Origin: Novosphingobium sp. 9
GTDB taxonomy: Bacteria; Pseudomonadota; Alphaproteobacteria; Sphingomonadales; Sphingomonadaceae
Direction: 5' to 3'
Length of the DNA stretch: 64,000 bases
Assembly (NCBI RefSeq): GCF_025340265.1
Contig: NZ_CP022707.1
Coordinates: 868,501-932,500, forward strand
This document shows, one piece after another, positions 36,079-44,706 of the stretch. The number at the start of each line of letters is the position of its first letter. The first letter of the stretch is position 1. The position numbers were made by a program, and so were the translations under genes. The notes under the pieces were generated by a model. The model searched no databases. It was given only the letters and a program-made list of their open reading frames with translations, and had not been told where the DNA came from.

Positions 36079-36294
36079 AGGCCAATGCGCTCTTGGTAGG
36101 ACATGGAAGGGGGCGCGAAAAGAGCGGAATTGCACGATTTGCCGGGTCAACTAACGATTGTGCCCGTTTTTCTGCATCGCGATCGCGCAAGGATTGTTCA
36201 AGATTTGTGCAGGTGCTGCCTTGAAATTGTGCATCTGCGCGAAAGAAGGCAATTAGCGGGCAATTTGCGCGCGGATGCGATGCAGGCATGAAAA

Positions 36295-36322
36295 AGCCGT
36301 CCATCCGCGAGGATGAACGGCT
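36295..36322 (-). terminator. Terminator of argC
   Basis: AGCCGTTCATCC / GGATGGACGGCT stem on the minus strand followed by TTTTTC, 45 bases past the argC stop. Confidence 0.85.
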
Positions 36323-36366
36323 ATTGCGTGTATATGAAACTTTTGTGAAGCTTCGCGCGCCTGCGA

Positions 36367-37296
36367 TCAGCCCAGTCGCAGGCCTGCGGTTTCGGGCAAG
36401 CCCGCCATGATATTGAGGTTCTGGACAGCAGCGCCGCTGGCACCCTTGCCCAGATTGTCGAGGCGGGCGGCGAGGCGCGCCTGCTTGCCATCGGCGGCGG
36501 CGAAGACCGAGAGTTCCAGCGTATCGACCGGCTGCATCGAGGCGCGCAGCAGCAGTTCGCTCGGGCGCTCCTCGCTGACCGAGACGACCGGGCTGCCGCG
36601 ATAGGCTTCGACCAGTGCGGCGTGCAGCACGTCGGGCGTCGCGGCATTGGTCATGGCTTCGAGATGCAGCGGCACTTCGACCAGCATGCCCCGGTGCGCG
36701 GGCACCACGGCGGGCGCGAAGATCGGCGCGATGGTGATGCCGGTGTGCGTCTGCATTTCGGGCACGTGCTTGTGGCCCATCGCCAGGCCATAGGCGCGAT
36801 AGGCGATGTCGGTATCTTCCTCGAACCGGGCGATCAGCGCCTTGCCGCCGCCCGAGTAGCCCGAGACCGCGTGGCACACGTAAGGCCATTCGCGCGGGAG
36901 CATGCCTGCCGAGACCAGCGGTGCCAGCAGCCCGATGAATCCGGTGGGATAGCAGCCCGGATTGCTGACGCGCTTGGATTGCGCGATCAGGTCATGCCCG
37001 ATCACCTCGGGGAAGCCGTAGGTCCAGCCGATCGCAGTGCGGTGGGCGGAGCTGGCGTCGATCACGCGGGTGCGATCGTTGCGGATCATCGCCACCGAAT
37101 CGCGGGCGGCATCGTCGGGCAGGCACAGGATCACGAAGTCGGCGTCGTTGATCGCCTCGGCGCGGGCGGCCTCGTCCTTGCGGCGGGCCTCGTCCAGCGT
37201 AATCAGCGCGAATTCCTCGCGGCCCGCAAGCCGCTCGGCGATTTCGAGGCCGGTGGTGCCCGCGGCACCGTCGATGAATACGCTGTGGGTCGTCAT
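36367..37296 (-). CDS. argC: N-acetyl-gamma-glutamyl-phosphate reductase (type 2)
   Basis: NADPH-dependent third step of arginine synthesis. At 309 residues it is the short type 2 form. The N-terminal FIDGAAGTTGLEIAERL is a dinucleotide-binding loop and the catalytic Cys115 is in SNPGCYPTG. The start ATG overlaps the stop of the SH3-domain gene (ATGA), so the two are translationally coupled. Confidence 0.95.
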   Translation of the reverse strand: MTTHSVFIDGAAGTTGLEIAERLAGREEFALITLDEARRKDEAARAEAINDADFVILCLPDDAARDSVAMIRNDRTRVIDASSAHRTAIGWTYGFPEVIGHDLIAQSKRVSNPGCYPTGFIGLLAPLVSAGMLPREWPYVCHAVSGYSGGGKALIARFEEDTDIAYRAYGLAMGHKHVPEMQTHTGITIAPIFAPAVVPAHRGMLVEVPLHLEAMTNAATPDVLHAALVEAYRGSPVVSVSEERPSELLLRASMQPVDTLELSVFAAADGKQARLAARLDNLGKGASGAAVQNLNIMAGLPETAGLRLG

Positions 37297-37649
37297 GCCG
37301 AAATTACTTCCAGTTCACCAAGGGCTACGTAGCCGACCGGTCCGTCTGCGCCCAGCTGGCCCCAGGCCCATGCTCCGGCGATGTCGAGAACCTCGAAAGT
37401 GGCGCCTTCGTCGAGCGTGCATATGGTCTCGCCATCCGCATGGCCGGCAGCGCGCAGCACGGCACCGGCGCGCGCGCTATGCGGCATCGGCACGGCATAG
37501 TGCGGCACGAAGTAGCGACCGGCGAGGCGGATATGCGCCAGATCGCCGCGCACCGGCAGATGGCCGGGCTCCACCGAGACGCTCGGGCCGGTCATGGCAA
37601 GCATGCCGTCGATCGCATAGGGGCGGTTCTGGGTATCCTGGGTCGCCAA
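37293..37649 (-). CDS. SH3-like domain protein, probable remnant of a C40 peptidase
   Basis: 118 residues resembling the N-terminal bacterial SH3 domain found before NlpC/P60 (C40) catalytic domains: RGDLAHIRLAGRYFVPHYA, then a second half ending VGYVALGELEVIS. The catalytic Cys/His domain is absent; the frame stops right after the SH3 part and overlaps argC. In sphingomonads as I know them, a full C40 peptidase often follows the leucyl aminopeptidase. It may be a truncated copy or an independent binding domain. Confidence 0.7.
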   Translation of the reverse strand: MATQDTQNRPYAIDGMLAMTGPSVSVEPGHLPVRGDLAHIRLAGRYFVPHYAVPMPHSARAGAVLRAAGHADGETICTLDEGATFEVLDIAGAWAWGQLGADGPVGYVALGELEVISA

Positions 37650-37893
37650 GGCGCGTCATTCTCCGTGTTCTGGGATGCGCGCGCTTAGCCTTGGACCGTC
37701 GATTCCGCAAGGTTCGCGTCGAATTGGGCCAAGTCTGTGGCGAATTTGCCATCGGGCAGGGCCTTCGCAGCCCCACCCGACGAGCTTCCGGGGCAGTTTC
37801 CGATCTGGCTACGCCAGCTCAACTGCTCCGGAATTTTTGGATTGTCGCATTTTCCGAGTCATCAGGTGTATCCACCTGATTAGAAAATGCTTT

Positions 37894-39297
37894 TTATTTC
37901 GCGCCGTAGCGGCCCTTGAGCATGTGCCATGCGGCGCGCAGGGCCAGTGCCTCGCCGCCCTTGGGACGACCGGGCTTCGAGGCCGGGCGCCAGGCGAACG
38001 TATCGAAATGCGCCCAGTCGATCCCTTCGGGTACGAAGCGGTCCATGAACAGCGCGGCGGTGACGGCGCCGGCGAAGCCGCCCGATCCGGCGTTGTTGAC
38101 ATCCGCCACGTCGCTTTTCAGCATCTCGCGATAGCCATCGTGCAGCGGCAGGCGCCAGACCGGATCGTCATGCGCGGTGCCTGCATCGAGCAGTGCTTGC
38201 GCGGTTTCGTCGCGGCGGGCGAACAGCGCGGGCAGGTCGGGGCCGAGCGCCACGCGGGCGGCGCCGGTCAGCGTTGCGAAATCGAGCATGAGGTCGGGCT
38301 TGGCCTCGCCCGCGCGGGTCAGTGCATCGCCCAGGATCAGGCGGCCTTCGGCATCGGTATTGCCGATTTCGACCGAGATTTTCGCGCGGCTGCGCAGCAC
38401 GTCGCCGGGGCGGAAGGCGTTGCCCGAGATCGCGTTCTCGACTGCGGGCACCACCAGATGCAGCCGTACCGGCAGGCGCGCGGTCATCACCAGCTTCGCC
38501 AGTGCGATGGCATGCGCCGCGCCGCCCATGTCCTTCTTCATCAGCAGCATACCTGCCGAAGGCTTGATATCGAGCCCGCCCGAATCGAAGCACACGCCCT
38601 TGCCGACGAGCGCGAGGCGCGGGTGCGCCGGATCGCCCCACTCCAGTTCGATCAGGCGCGGGGCATGGCTGCGGCCTGCGGCGCGGCCGACGGCATGGAC
38701 CATCGGATAGTCGCGCTCCAGCACGTCGCCGCGCACGACCTTCACCTCTGCGCGGTGTGCCTTGCCCAACGCCTCGATCTCGGCTTCGAGTTGTGCAGGC
38801 CCCATGTCCTCAGGCGGCGTGTTGACGAGATCGCGCACCAGTTCGACCGCTTCCGCCTCGGCGATGGTCGCCTCGATCCCGGCGACGGCAGTGGTCAGGA
38901 GAACGCGCGGGCCTTCCTCGGACGGTTCGCTGAGGTATCGGTCGAAGGCGTATTGCCCCAGCACCCAGCCGATTCCTGCAACGCCGGGTTCTGCGCCAGT
39001 GCAGCGATAGGTTCCGGCGGGCAGAACCTCGGCGAGTTTCGCAAGGCACCAGGTGCCGGGCGCAGCGGCATCGGCCACGCCTGCGGCCACCAACCAGCCT
39101 TCGCCATCGGGCACGATCGCGTGGCTGCCGGGCGCGGCCTTGAACTTCTGCGCCTCCAGCGCGGCACGCTGGCCGCCGCTGCGGGCCTTCACGAAGGCGT
39201 CGAGCCCGGCCTTGTCCACAAGGTGGATCGCCGTTGCGCTCTGTCCGCGGTCAGGTTGTATCAATGCGGGCTTTATCAAAGGGGTCTTTTCGCTCAT
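37894..39297 (-). CDS. Leucyl aminopeptidase family protein (M17)
   Basis: 467-residue cytosolic metallo-aminopeptidase. The signature NTDAEGRLILGDAL (with catalytic Arg) and VGKGVCFDSGGLDIKPS (metal-binding Asp) are intact, as is KKDMGGAA. The start is MSEKTPLIKP at 39297. It diverges from the lipoprotein gene across 48 bases. A 244-base gap separates it from the downstream SH3-domain gene, and I see nothing in it. Confidence 0.92.
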   Translation of the reverse strand: MSEKTPLIKPALIQPDRGQSATAIHLVDKAGLDAFVKARSGGQRAALEAQKFKAAPGSHAIVPDGEGWLVAAGVADAAAPGTWCLAKLAEVLPAGTYRCTGAEPGVAGIGWVLGQYAFDRYLSEPSEEGPRVLLTTAVAGIEATIAEAEAVELVRDLVNTPPEDMGPAQLEAEIEALGKAHRAEVKVVRGDVLERDYPMVHAVGRAAGRSHAPRLIELEWGDPAHPRLALVGKGVCFDSGGLDIKPSAGMLLMKKDMGGAAHAIALAKLVMTARLPVRLHLVVPAVENAISGNAFRPGDVLRSRAKISVEIGNTDAEGRLILGDALTRAGEAKPDLMLDFATLTGAARVALGPDLPALFARRDETAQALLDAGTAHDDPVWRLPLHDGYREMLKSDVADVNNAGSGGFAGAVTAALFMDRFVPEGIDWAHFDTFAWRPASKPGRPKGGEALALRAAWHMLKGRYGAK

Positions 39298-39345
39298 GTC
39301 GGGGGTGATCCTAGTCCCGACCGGGCGCAAGTTGCGAGAGAAAAA

Positions 39346-40272
39346 ATGTCCCGTCCCGTGCTTCTTCCGCTCCTCGGTCTGGCGCTGTGCCTTGGTCTTG
39401 CCGCCTGCGATTCCTCGGTGAAGCAGGCGGGCGAGAACAGCGACGGCAGCCAGTCCGATTCGCTGACCGGCGTGGAGACGCCCAGCGCGCCCGATACGCC
39501 GCCGATGCTCGGCCCTGCGCCCGATGCGCCGACCGATGGCGCCAGCGATGCACCGGGCGCCGGGGCAGGGCGCTCCGTGCAGGTGCAGAACGATCTGTAC
39601 AACTTCGCCTACAGCTATCCCGATGCGGCAGGCGCGCTGCCCGGCCTGAAGGCGATGCTCGATGCCGATCTGGCCCAGCAGCAGGGCAAGACGCGCCGTC
39701 TGGCGCAGGCGGACCGGGATGCCTCGGACAAGTCGGCGGCGGATCAGATGGCAGGCAGCACGAACACGCCGATCCCGTTCCATGCGGGTGAACGGCAGAT
39801 CAACTGGAAGGTCGTGGCGGACCTGCCGAACTGGCTGAGTCTTTCGGGGCAGGGCTATGCCTATACCGGCGGCGCGCACGGCAATTCGTGGTTCGGCGAA
39901 ATCCTGTGGGACAAGAACACCAATCAGGAGCGCAAGCCGATGGACCTGTTCACATCGCCTGCGAATTTCCTGAATGCGATCAACGCCCCGTTCTGCGCGG
40001 CGCTGAACCGCCAGCGCGCGGCCAAGCGCGGCGGTCAGGCCAACATGGGCGGCACCATCAGCGAGTTCACGCAGTGCATCGACCCGACCAAGGAGACGGT
40101 GATCTTCGGTTCTTCCAACGGGCAGGCGTTCGACCGCGTGGGAATCCTGATCCCGCCTTACGAGGCCGGGCCGTACTCGGAAGGGACCTATGAAGTGACG
40201 CTGCCCGTCACGCCCGCGCTGATGAATGCGCTCAAGCCGCAATACCGGGCGAGCTTCTCGCCTGCTGGGTAA
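39346..40272 (+). CDS. DUF4163/DUF3298-type lipoprotein
   Basis: 308-residue lipoprotein (LAAC lipobox, Cys22) with a Pro/Asp-rich linker. The mature domain (about 80-300) matches the PdaC/RsiV-like pattern: NWKVVADLPNWLSLSGQGYAYTGGAHGN and FDRVGILIPPYEAGPYSEGTYEVTLP. Related domains occur in anti-sigma factors and deacetylase partners, but no role is established here. It starts at 39346 and diverges from the aminopeptidase. Confidence 0.83.
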   Translation: MSRPVLLPLLGLALCLGLAACDSSVKQAGENSDGSQSDSLTGVETPSAPDTPPMLGPAPDAPTDGASDAPGAGAGRSVQVQNDLYNFAYSYPDAAGALPGLKAMLDADLAQQQGKTRRLAQADRDASDKSAADQMAGSTNTPIPFHAGERQINWKVVADLPNWLSLSGQGYAYTGGAHGNSWFGEILWDKNTNQERKPMDLFTSPANFLNAINAPFCAALNRQRAAKRGGQANMGGTISEFTQCIDPTKETVIFGSSNGQAFDRVGILIPPYEAGPYSEGTYEVTLPVTPALMNALKPQYRASFSPAG

Positions 40273-40321
40273 TTGCTGACGGGTGAGGGGAAGCGCCGAG
40301 CCTCCCCCCACCCACTCGTTC

Positions 40322-41212
40322 TTACTTGCCCAGCGCGCCGTGCAGCAGCGTGAGCGTTTCGTTGAGGTCCGAGACCTTGATCTGGCCGGGTGCCGAAGGA
40401 TCGCCCAGCGCGCCGAAGCTCAGCGACGATCCGAACATCTCGCCCGCCACGCGCGACACGGTGCCAAGGCCGCCCATCGCCATGGTGATCAGCGGGCGAT
40501 CGCCATAATCGCGGCGCACGGTCCACGTCGCGTCGAGCAGGCGCAGCACGTCGCCCGGATCGTGCGGCATCACCGCGATCTTGCAGATATCCGCGCCCAG
40601 CGCCTGCTGGCGACGCAGCAGCGCGACCATGACCTCGGTCGAAGGCGTGGTCTGGAAATCGTGGTGCGACATGATGACCTTGCGGCCCATGCCCTGCACG
40701 CGGGTCTTGAGCGCGGCGACGGCGGGATCGGCCATCAGCGCGGCCTCGATGTCGATCAGGTCGCCCGCGCCGCTGTCGAGCACGGCGTTGTAGACGGCGG
40801 CGTATTGGGCCGGGGTGATGGCCTTCTGGCCGCCTTCGGCCTTGGTGCGGAAGGTGACGACCAGCGGCTTGCCCTTGATGGCATCGGCGACCGGGCGCAT
40901 CGTGGCGGCCACGGCCTGCGGATCGAGCGCGGCGTCGAGGAAGTCGATGCGGTATTCCACCACGTCGATCTCCGCCATGGCGCCCATCAGGCGGGCGCGG
41001 GACAGCACCGCATCGGGCGTCGCCTCGATCAGCGAGACGATGGTCTTGGTGCGGCCGGTGCCGATCTCGACGTCGCGGATACGCACGGGCTTCATCTGGA
41101 CGGGAGCCGGAGCGGCCTTGGCGGTGGCGGCGCTTGCCGCGCTGGAGAGCAGGGGAAGCATCCCGGCTACAGCTCCAAGGGAAAGGGTTTCACGGCGCTG
41201 CAACAGGGGCAT
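40322..41212 (-). CDS. aroD: Type I 3-dehydroquinate dehydratase with Tat-like signal
   Basis: 296 residues. The catalytic pair is present: His184 in SHHDF and the Schiff-base Lys211 in ADICKIAVMPHDPG, so the dehydratase (3-dehydroquinate to 3-dehydroshikimate) is probably active. The N-terminus (MPLLQRRETLSLGAVAGMLPLLSSAASA) has a twin-arginine pair and a hydrophobic stretch, unlike cytosolic AroD, so the enzyme is probably exported. This would fit periplasmic quinate/shikimate breakdown rather than aromatic synthesis. A GTAGGAAA ribosome binding site precedes the ATG. It diverges from an MHS-type transporter. Confidence 0.88.
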   Translation of the reverse strand: MPLLQRRETLSLGAVAGMLPLLSSAASAATAKAAPAPVQMKPVRIRDVEIGTGRTKTIVSLIEATPDAVLSRARLMGAMAEIDVVEYRIDFLDAALDPQAVAATMRPVADAIKGKPLVVTFRTKAEGGQKAITPAQYAAVYNAVLDSGAGDLIDIEAALMADPAVAALKTRVQGMGRKVIMSHHDFQTTPSTEVMVALLRRQQALGADICKIAVMPHDPGDVLRLLDATWTVRRDYGDRPLITMAMGGLGTVSRVAGEMFGSSLSFGALGDPSAPGQIKVSDLNETLTLLHGALGK

Positions 41213-41457
41213 TTTCCTACTCCACCTAAAATGACGGCGCGATTTGATGCTCGCGCCCTGACTATGAACTATCCGGTACAAACATATTTTGATCCTGTCA
41301 CCGGGTGTTTTTGGTGAGTGTGCGGAATTGAGCGGGAACAACCGTTTGCATCGATCGCGATTATTATTGCTTCTGCACGCTATGAATATCGCGGAAATGG
41401 CTCTAGGTCGGCTGGGCAGCGGCGGTTGGTCGCACGTAGTCAGGAGAGCGACCGAAA

Positions 41458-42726
41458 GTGTCCGAGCAGCAACGCGCACAGGGTGCGACCGCAGGCGACG
41501 TGTTCCGTATCGCCAGCGGCAACTTCCTCGAAATGTACGATTTCATGGTGTTCGGCTATTTCGCCGCCGCCATCGGGCAGGCCTATTTCCCGAGCGGAGA
41601 CAATGCCAGCGCGCTGCTGAAATCGCTGGCGACGTTCGGTGCCGGGTTCCTGATGCGTCCGCTGGGCGCCATCGTGCTGGGCGGGTTCACCGATCGCCAT
41701 GGTCGCCGGGCAGGTCTGTTGCTGACGCTGGCGCTGATGAGCGTGGGCATCGTGACGCTCACCTTCACGCCCGCCTACGCCACCATCGGCGTGCTGGCGC
41801 CGGTGCTGGTGCTGTTCGGACGCCTGATCCAGGGCTTCTCGGCAGGCGCGGAACTGGGCAACGTCTCGGTCTATCTCGCCGAAATCGCGCCGCCGCAGCA
41901 TAAGGGCTTTTTCGTGTCTTGGCAGTCCGCCTCGCAGCAGGTGGCGGTGGTGTTCGCGGCTGTCGTCGGTGTGGCACTGTCGCGCATGTTGGGCCCCGAC
42001 CAGCTTGCGGCCTGGGGCTGGCGCGTGCCGCTGGGCCTAGGATGTCTGCTGGTGCCGTTGCTGTTCCTGCTGCGTCGCCATCTGAAGGAAAGCGACGAGT
42101 TCGAGAACCGGCCGCCGCCCGCCAGCCTCGGCACTGTGCTGGGGCACTTGTGGAAGTCCAGGGGCATCGTGCTGACGGGCCTTGGCATGGTGATGATGAC
42201 CACCGTCAGCTTCTACATGATCACCGCCTACACCCCCACCTTCGGCAAGCTGCTGCATCTGCCCGAGGAGGCGAACCTGTGGGTGACGGCGGGCGTCGGT
42301 GCCTCGAACCTGATCTGGCTGCCGCTGATGGGCGCACTGTCCGACCGGATCGGGCGTAAGCCGATCCTGCTCGCCTGCACTGTGCTGATGTTGCTGACGG
42401 CCTATCCGGCGATGATCTGGCTGGCGACGGAGCCCAGCGTGGTGCGGCTGATCGCGGTCGAACTGTGGCTCTCGGCGCTCTATGCCAGCTACAACTCGGC
42501 GATGGTCGTCTACCTGACCGAGATCGTACCCGCCGAGGTTCGCGCCTCGGGCTTCAGCCTCGCCTACAGTCTGGCGACGGCGGTGGGCGGGTTCACCCCA
42601 TTCCTGGTGACATGGGCGATCGGCGCGACGCATAACCGCGCCATTCCCGGCGTGTGGCTCAGCGTCATTGCGTTGGTGAGCCTGATCGCCGTGCTGGCAG
42701 CGGGACGGCAACGCCGGAGCGCTTGA
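41458..42726 (+). CDS. MFS transporter, metabolite:H+ symporter (MHS) type
   Basis: 422-residue 12-helix major facilitator. The opening GNFLEMYDFMVFGYFA and GGFTDRHGRR are typical of the citrate/tricarballylate/shikimate:proton symporter branch. The start is GTG at 41458 with AGGAGAG upstream. It diverges from the exported dehydroquinate dehydratase across 245 bases, so a shared substrate (an aromatic or tricarboxylic acid) is plausible but not shown. Confidence 0.88.
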   Translation: MSEQQRAQGATAGDVFRIASGNFLEMYDFMVFGYFAAAIGQAYFPSGDNASALLKSLATFGAGFLMRPLGAIVLGGFTDRHGRRAGLLLTLALMSVGIVTLTFTPAYATIGVLAPVLVLFGRLIQGFSAGAELGNVSVYLAEIAPPQHKGFFVSWQSASQQVAVVFAAVVGVALSRMLGPDQLAAWGWRVPLGLGCLLVPLLFLLRRHLKESDEFENRPPPASLGTVLGHLWKSRGIVLTGLGMVMMTTVSFYMITAYTPTFGKLLHLPEEANLWVTAGVGASNLIWLPLMGALSDRIGRKPILLACTVLMLLTAYPAMIWLATEPSVVRLIAVELWLSALYASYNSAMVVYLTEIVPAEVRASGFSLAYSLATAVGGFTPFLVTWAIGATHNRAIPGVWLSVIALVSLIAVLAAGRQRRSA

Positions 42727-42781
42727 AACAGAGGCGCGCCGGCCCTCGCAATCCGCGACCATCGGCGCTATATCGCCCGGC

Positions 42782-43609
42782 ATGACCGAATATCAGACAG
42801 TCGAGCCGGGCGACACGCTGCTGCGTGACGGGACCATCAAGCTGCACGGGCCGGACGGCTTTGCGGGCATGCGCAAGGCAGGCGCGCTCGCCGCCGCGAT
42901 CCTCGACGAGATCGCGCCGCTGATCCAGCCGGGTGTCACCACCGCCTCGATCGACGACAAGGTGCGCGAGATGACGCTCGATGCCGGCGCGGTGCCGGCA
43001 ACGATGGGCTATCGCGGCTATGCGCACTCGTGCTGCATCTCGATCAACCATGTCGTGTGCCACGGCATTCCCTCGGAAAAGACCTTCAAGAGCGGCGATA
43101 TCGTCAATGTCGACGTGACCCCGCTGGTCGATGGCTGGCACGGCGATACCAGCCGCATGTATCTTGTCGGCGATGTGCCGCTCAAGGCGCGCAAGCTGGT
43201 CGATGTGACTTACGAGTGCCTGATGATCGGCGTGAACATGGCGCGTCCGGGCATCCGTCTGGGCGATATCAGCGCGGCGATCCAGGAGCATGCCGAGGCG
43301 AACCGCTACGGCGTGGTGCGCGACTTCTGCGGCCATGGCGTCGGTCGCCTGTTCCACGATGCGCCCGAGGTCGTCCACGCCGGGCGCCCCGGCACCGGCC
43401 CGGAACTGCGCGAAGGCATGTTCTTCACCATCGAGCCGATGATCAACCTCGGCAAGCCCGCCGTGAAGATGCTCAATGACGGCTGGACGGCAGTGACGCG
43501 CGACAAGTCGCTCTCGGCCCAGTTCGAGCATTCGATCGGCATCACGGCGGACGGCGTGGAAATCTTCACCCAGAGCGCCAAGGGCTGGCACCAGCCGCCT
43601 TACGTCTGA
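42782..43609 (+). CDS. map: Methionine aminopeptidase type I
   Basis: 275-residue dinuclear metalloenzyme that removes initiator methionine. The His and Asp ligands are visible in VVCHGIP, VNVDVTPL, WHGDTSRM, CGHGVGRLFHDAPEV and FTIEPMI. An N-terminal extension of about 25 residues is usual in this group. It lies 55 bases after the transporter and is followed by a REP pair. Confidence 0.95.
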   Translation: MTEYQTVEPGDTLLRDGTIKLHGPDGFAGMRKAGALAAAILDEIAPLIQPGVTTASIDDKVREMTLDAGAVPATMGYRGYAHSCCISINHVVCHGIPSEKTFKSGDIVNVDVTPLVDGWHGDTSRMYLVGDVPLKARKLVDVTYECLMIGVNMARPGIRLGDISAAIQEHAEANRYGVVRDFCGHGVGRLFHDAPEVVHAGRPGTGPELREGMFFTIEPMINLGKPAVKMLNDGWTAVTRDKSLSAQFEHSIGITADGVEIFTQSAKGWHQPPYV

Positions 43610-43627
43610 GGGGGCACGCTTTTACTT

Positions 43628-43713
43628 CGTCATTCCCGCGTAGGCGGGAATCCAGCCTCGACGCTTTGCCTGTGCGCACCCGCTGACTGGATCCCCGCCT
43701 TCGCGGGGTGACG
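43628..43713. repeat. REP-type palindrome pair in inverted orientation
   Basis: Copies at 43628-43655 (CGTCATTCCC...GAATCCAG) and inverted at 43687-43713, spacer 31 bases, between convergent map and the GST gene. The right copy lacks one base of the unit. Confidence 0.83.
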
Positions 43714-43754
43714 AGTAGGGTAGGCGAAGAACAGCAGTTCACCACCCCCATGCC

Positions 43755-44387
43755 TCACGCATAAGCATAGCGCCCGCCCACTTCGAGCGCGCGCTGATAC
43801 GCGGGCCGCGCGTGAATGCTCGCCAGCCAGGCTGCGGCATGGGGATAGTGCGCTGCGTCCATCCCCGCGCGTGACCGGGCGGCCTCCACCGGAAAGCTCA
43901 TCATCACATCCGCGGCGCTGATGCTGTCTCCGGCGAACCAGGGCCGCTGCGCCAGTTCGCTTTCGATATAGTCCAGATGCACCGTAATTATTGGCGCCAC
44001 GCGCCTGAGCGCGACCTTGCCCATGATCGGGATGCGGCTGAGCACCAGCTTGAGCAGCAGCACCGGCATCACCGATCCTTCGGCATAGTGCAGGAAGAAG
44101 CGATAGCGCCGTGCGCCGTCATCGTCGACAGGCGGGCCGAACCGGCCACCCGCCTTCTCCACGAGATATTCGACGATGGCCCCGGTCTCGGCCAGCGTCA
44201 GGCCGGTCTGGTTGTCCTCGATTACCGGGGACTTGCCCAGCGGATGGATACGCCGCAACTCGGGCGGGGCGAGCATGGTCTTCTTGTCCCGAGCATAGCG
44301 GCGCACCTCGTAAGGCAGCCCCAGTTCCTCCAGCAGCCACAGCACACGCTGCGAGCGCGAGTTTTCCAGATGGTGGACAAGGATCAT
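43755..44387 (-). CDS. Glutathione S-transferase family protein
   Basis: 210-residue two-domain GST. The N-terminal thioredoxin-like domain has NSRSQRVLWLLEELGLPYE and the glutathione-binding KSPVIED..LAETGAIVEYL; the helical C-terminal domain carries WFAGDSISAADVMMSFPVE. The substrate is unknown. It is monocistronic. Confidence 0.9.
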   Translation of the reverse strand: MILVHHLENSRSQRVLWLLEELGLPYEVRRYARDKKTMLAPPELRRIHPLGKSPVIEDNQTGLTLAETGAIVEYLVEKAGGRFGPPVDDDGARRYRFFLHYAEGSVMPVLLLKLVLSRIPIMGKVALRRVAPIITVHLDYIESELAQRPWFAGDSISAADVMMSFPVEAARSRAGMDAAHYPHAAAWLASIHARPAYQRALEVGGRYAYA

Positions 44388-44532
44388 GCGTCGGGCCTCC
44401 CCATGGAGCGCGGCGTCACATCCGCCGCACCTCTTGAGGGAATCAAGCGCGTGAGCGCCTCACCCGTTCCCGGCTTCTGGAAGCGCACTGACGAATTCGA
44501 ATGGTCCGTAACGCCCCATTGCGGACGATCTT

Positions 44533-44648
44533 CTCTCTCCTCTTCAGGGGAGAGATACGAAGGCTTGGCAGCTTGCTGCCTAGCCGTAGTTGAGAGGGGT
44601 TAGGCCGCGCTCCCCTCTCCCAACCCTCTCCCCTGAAGGGGAGAGGGC
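44533..44648. repeat. Repetitive palindromic element (CTCTCCCCTGAAGGGGAGAG type)
   Basis: Three inverted stems in a row: CTCTCC..GGAGAG at 44533-44554, GAGAGGGG..CCCCTCTC at 44592-44619, and CCCTCTCCCCT..AGGGGAGAGGG at 44624-44647. It occupies the centre of the 319-base gene-free interval 44388-44706 and may act as the bioA terminator. It is a different family from the CGTCATCC units. Confidence 0.7.
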
Positions 44649-44706
44649 TATGACCGCTAGCCACCCACCACTGCCATTCAATGGACGTCAAATTTGTCCA
44701 CGACGC

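Noticed and set aside
44533..44648. Possible CRISPR-like array from the repeated CTCTCCCCTGAAGGGGAGAG motifs
   Set aside because: Units are palindromic, unequally spaced and only two or three in number; no cas genes are nearby.
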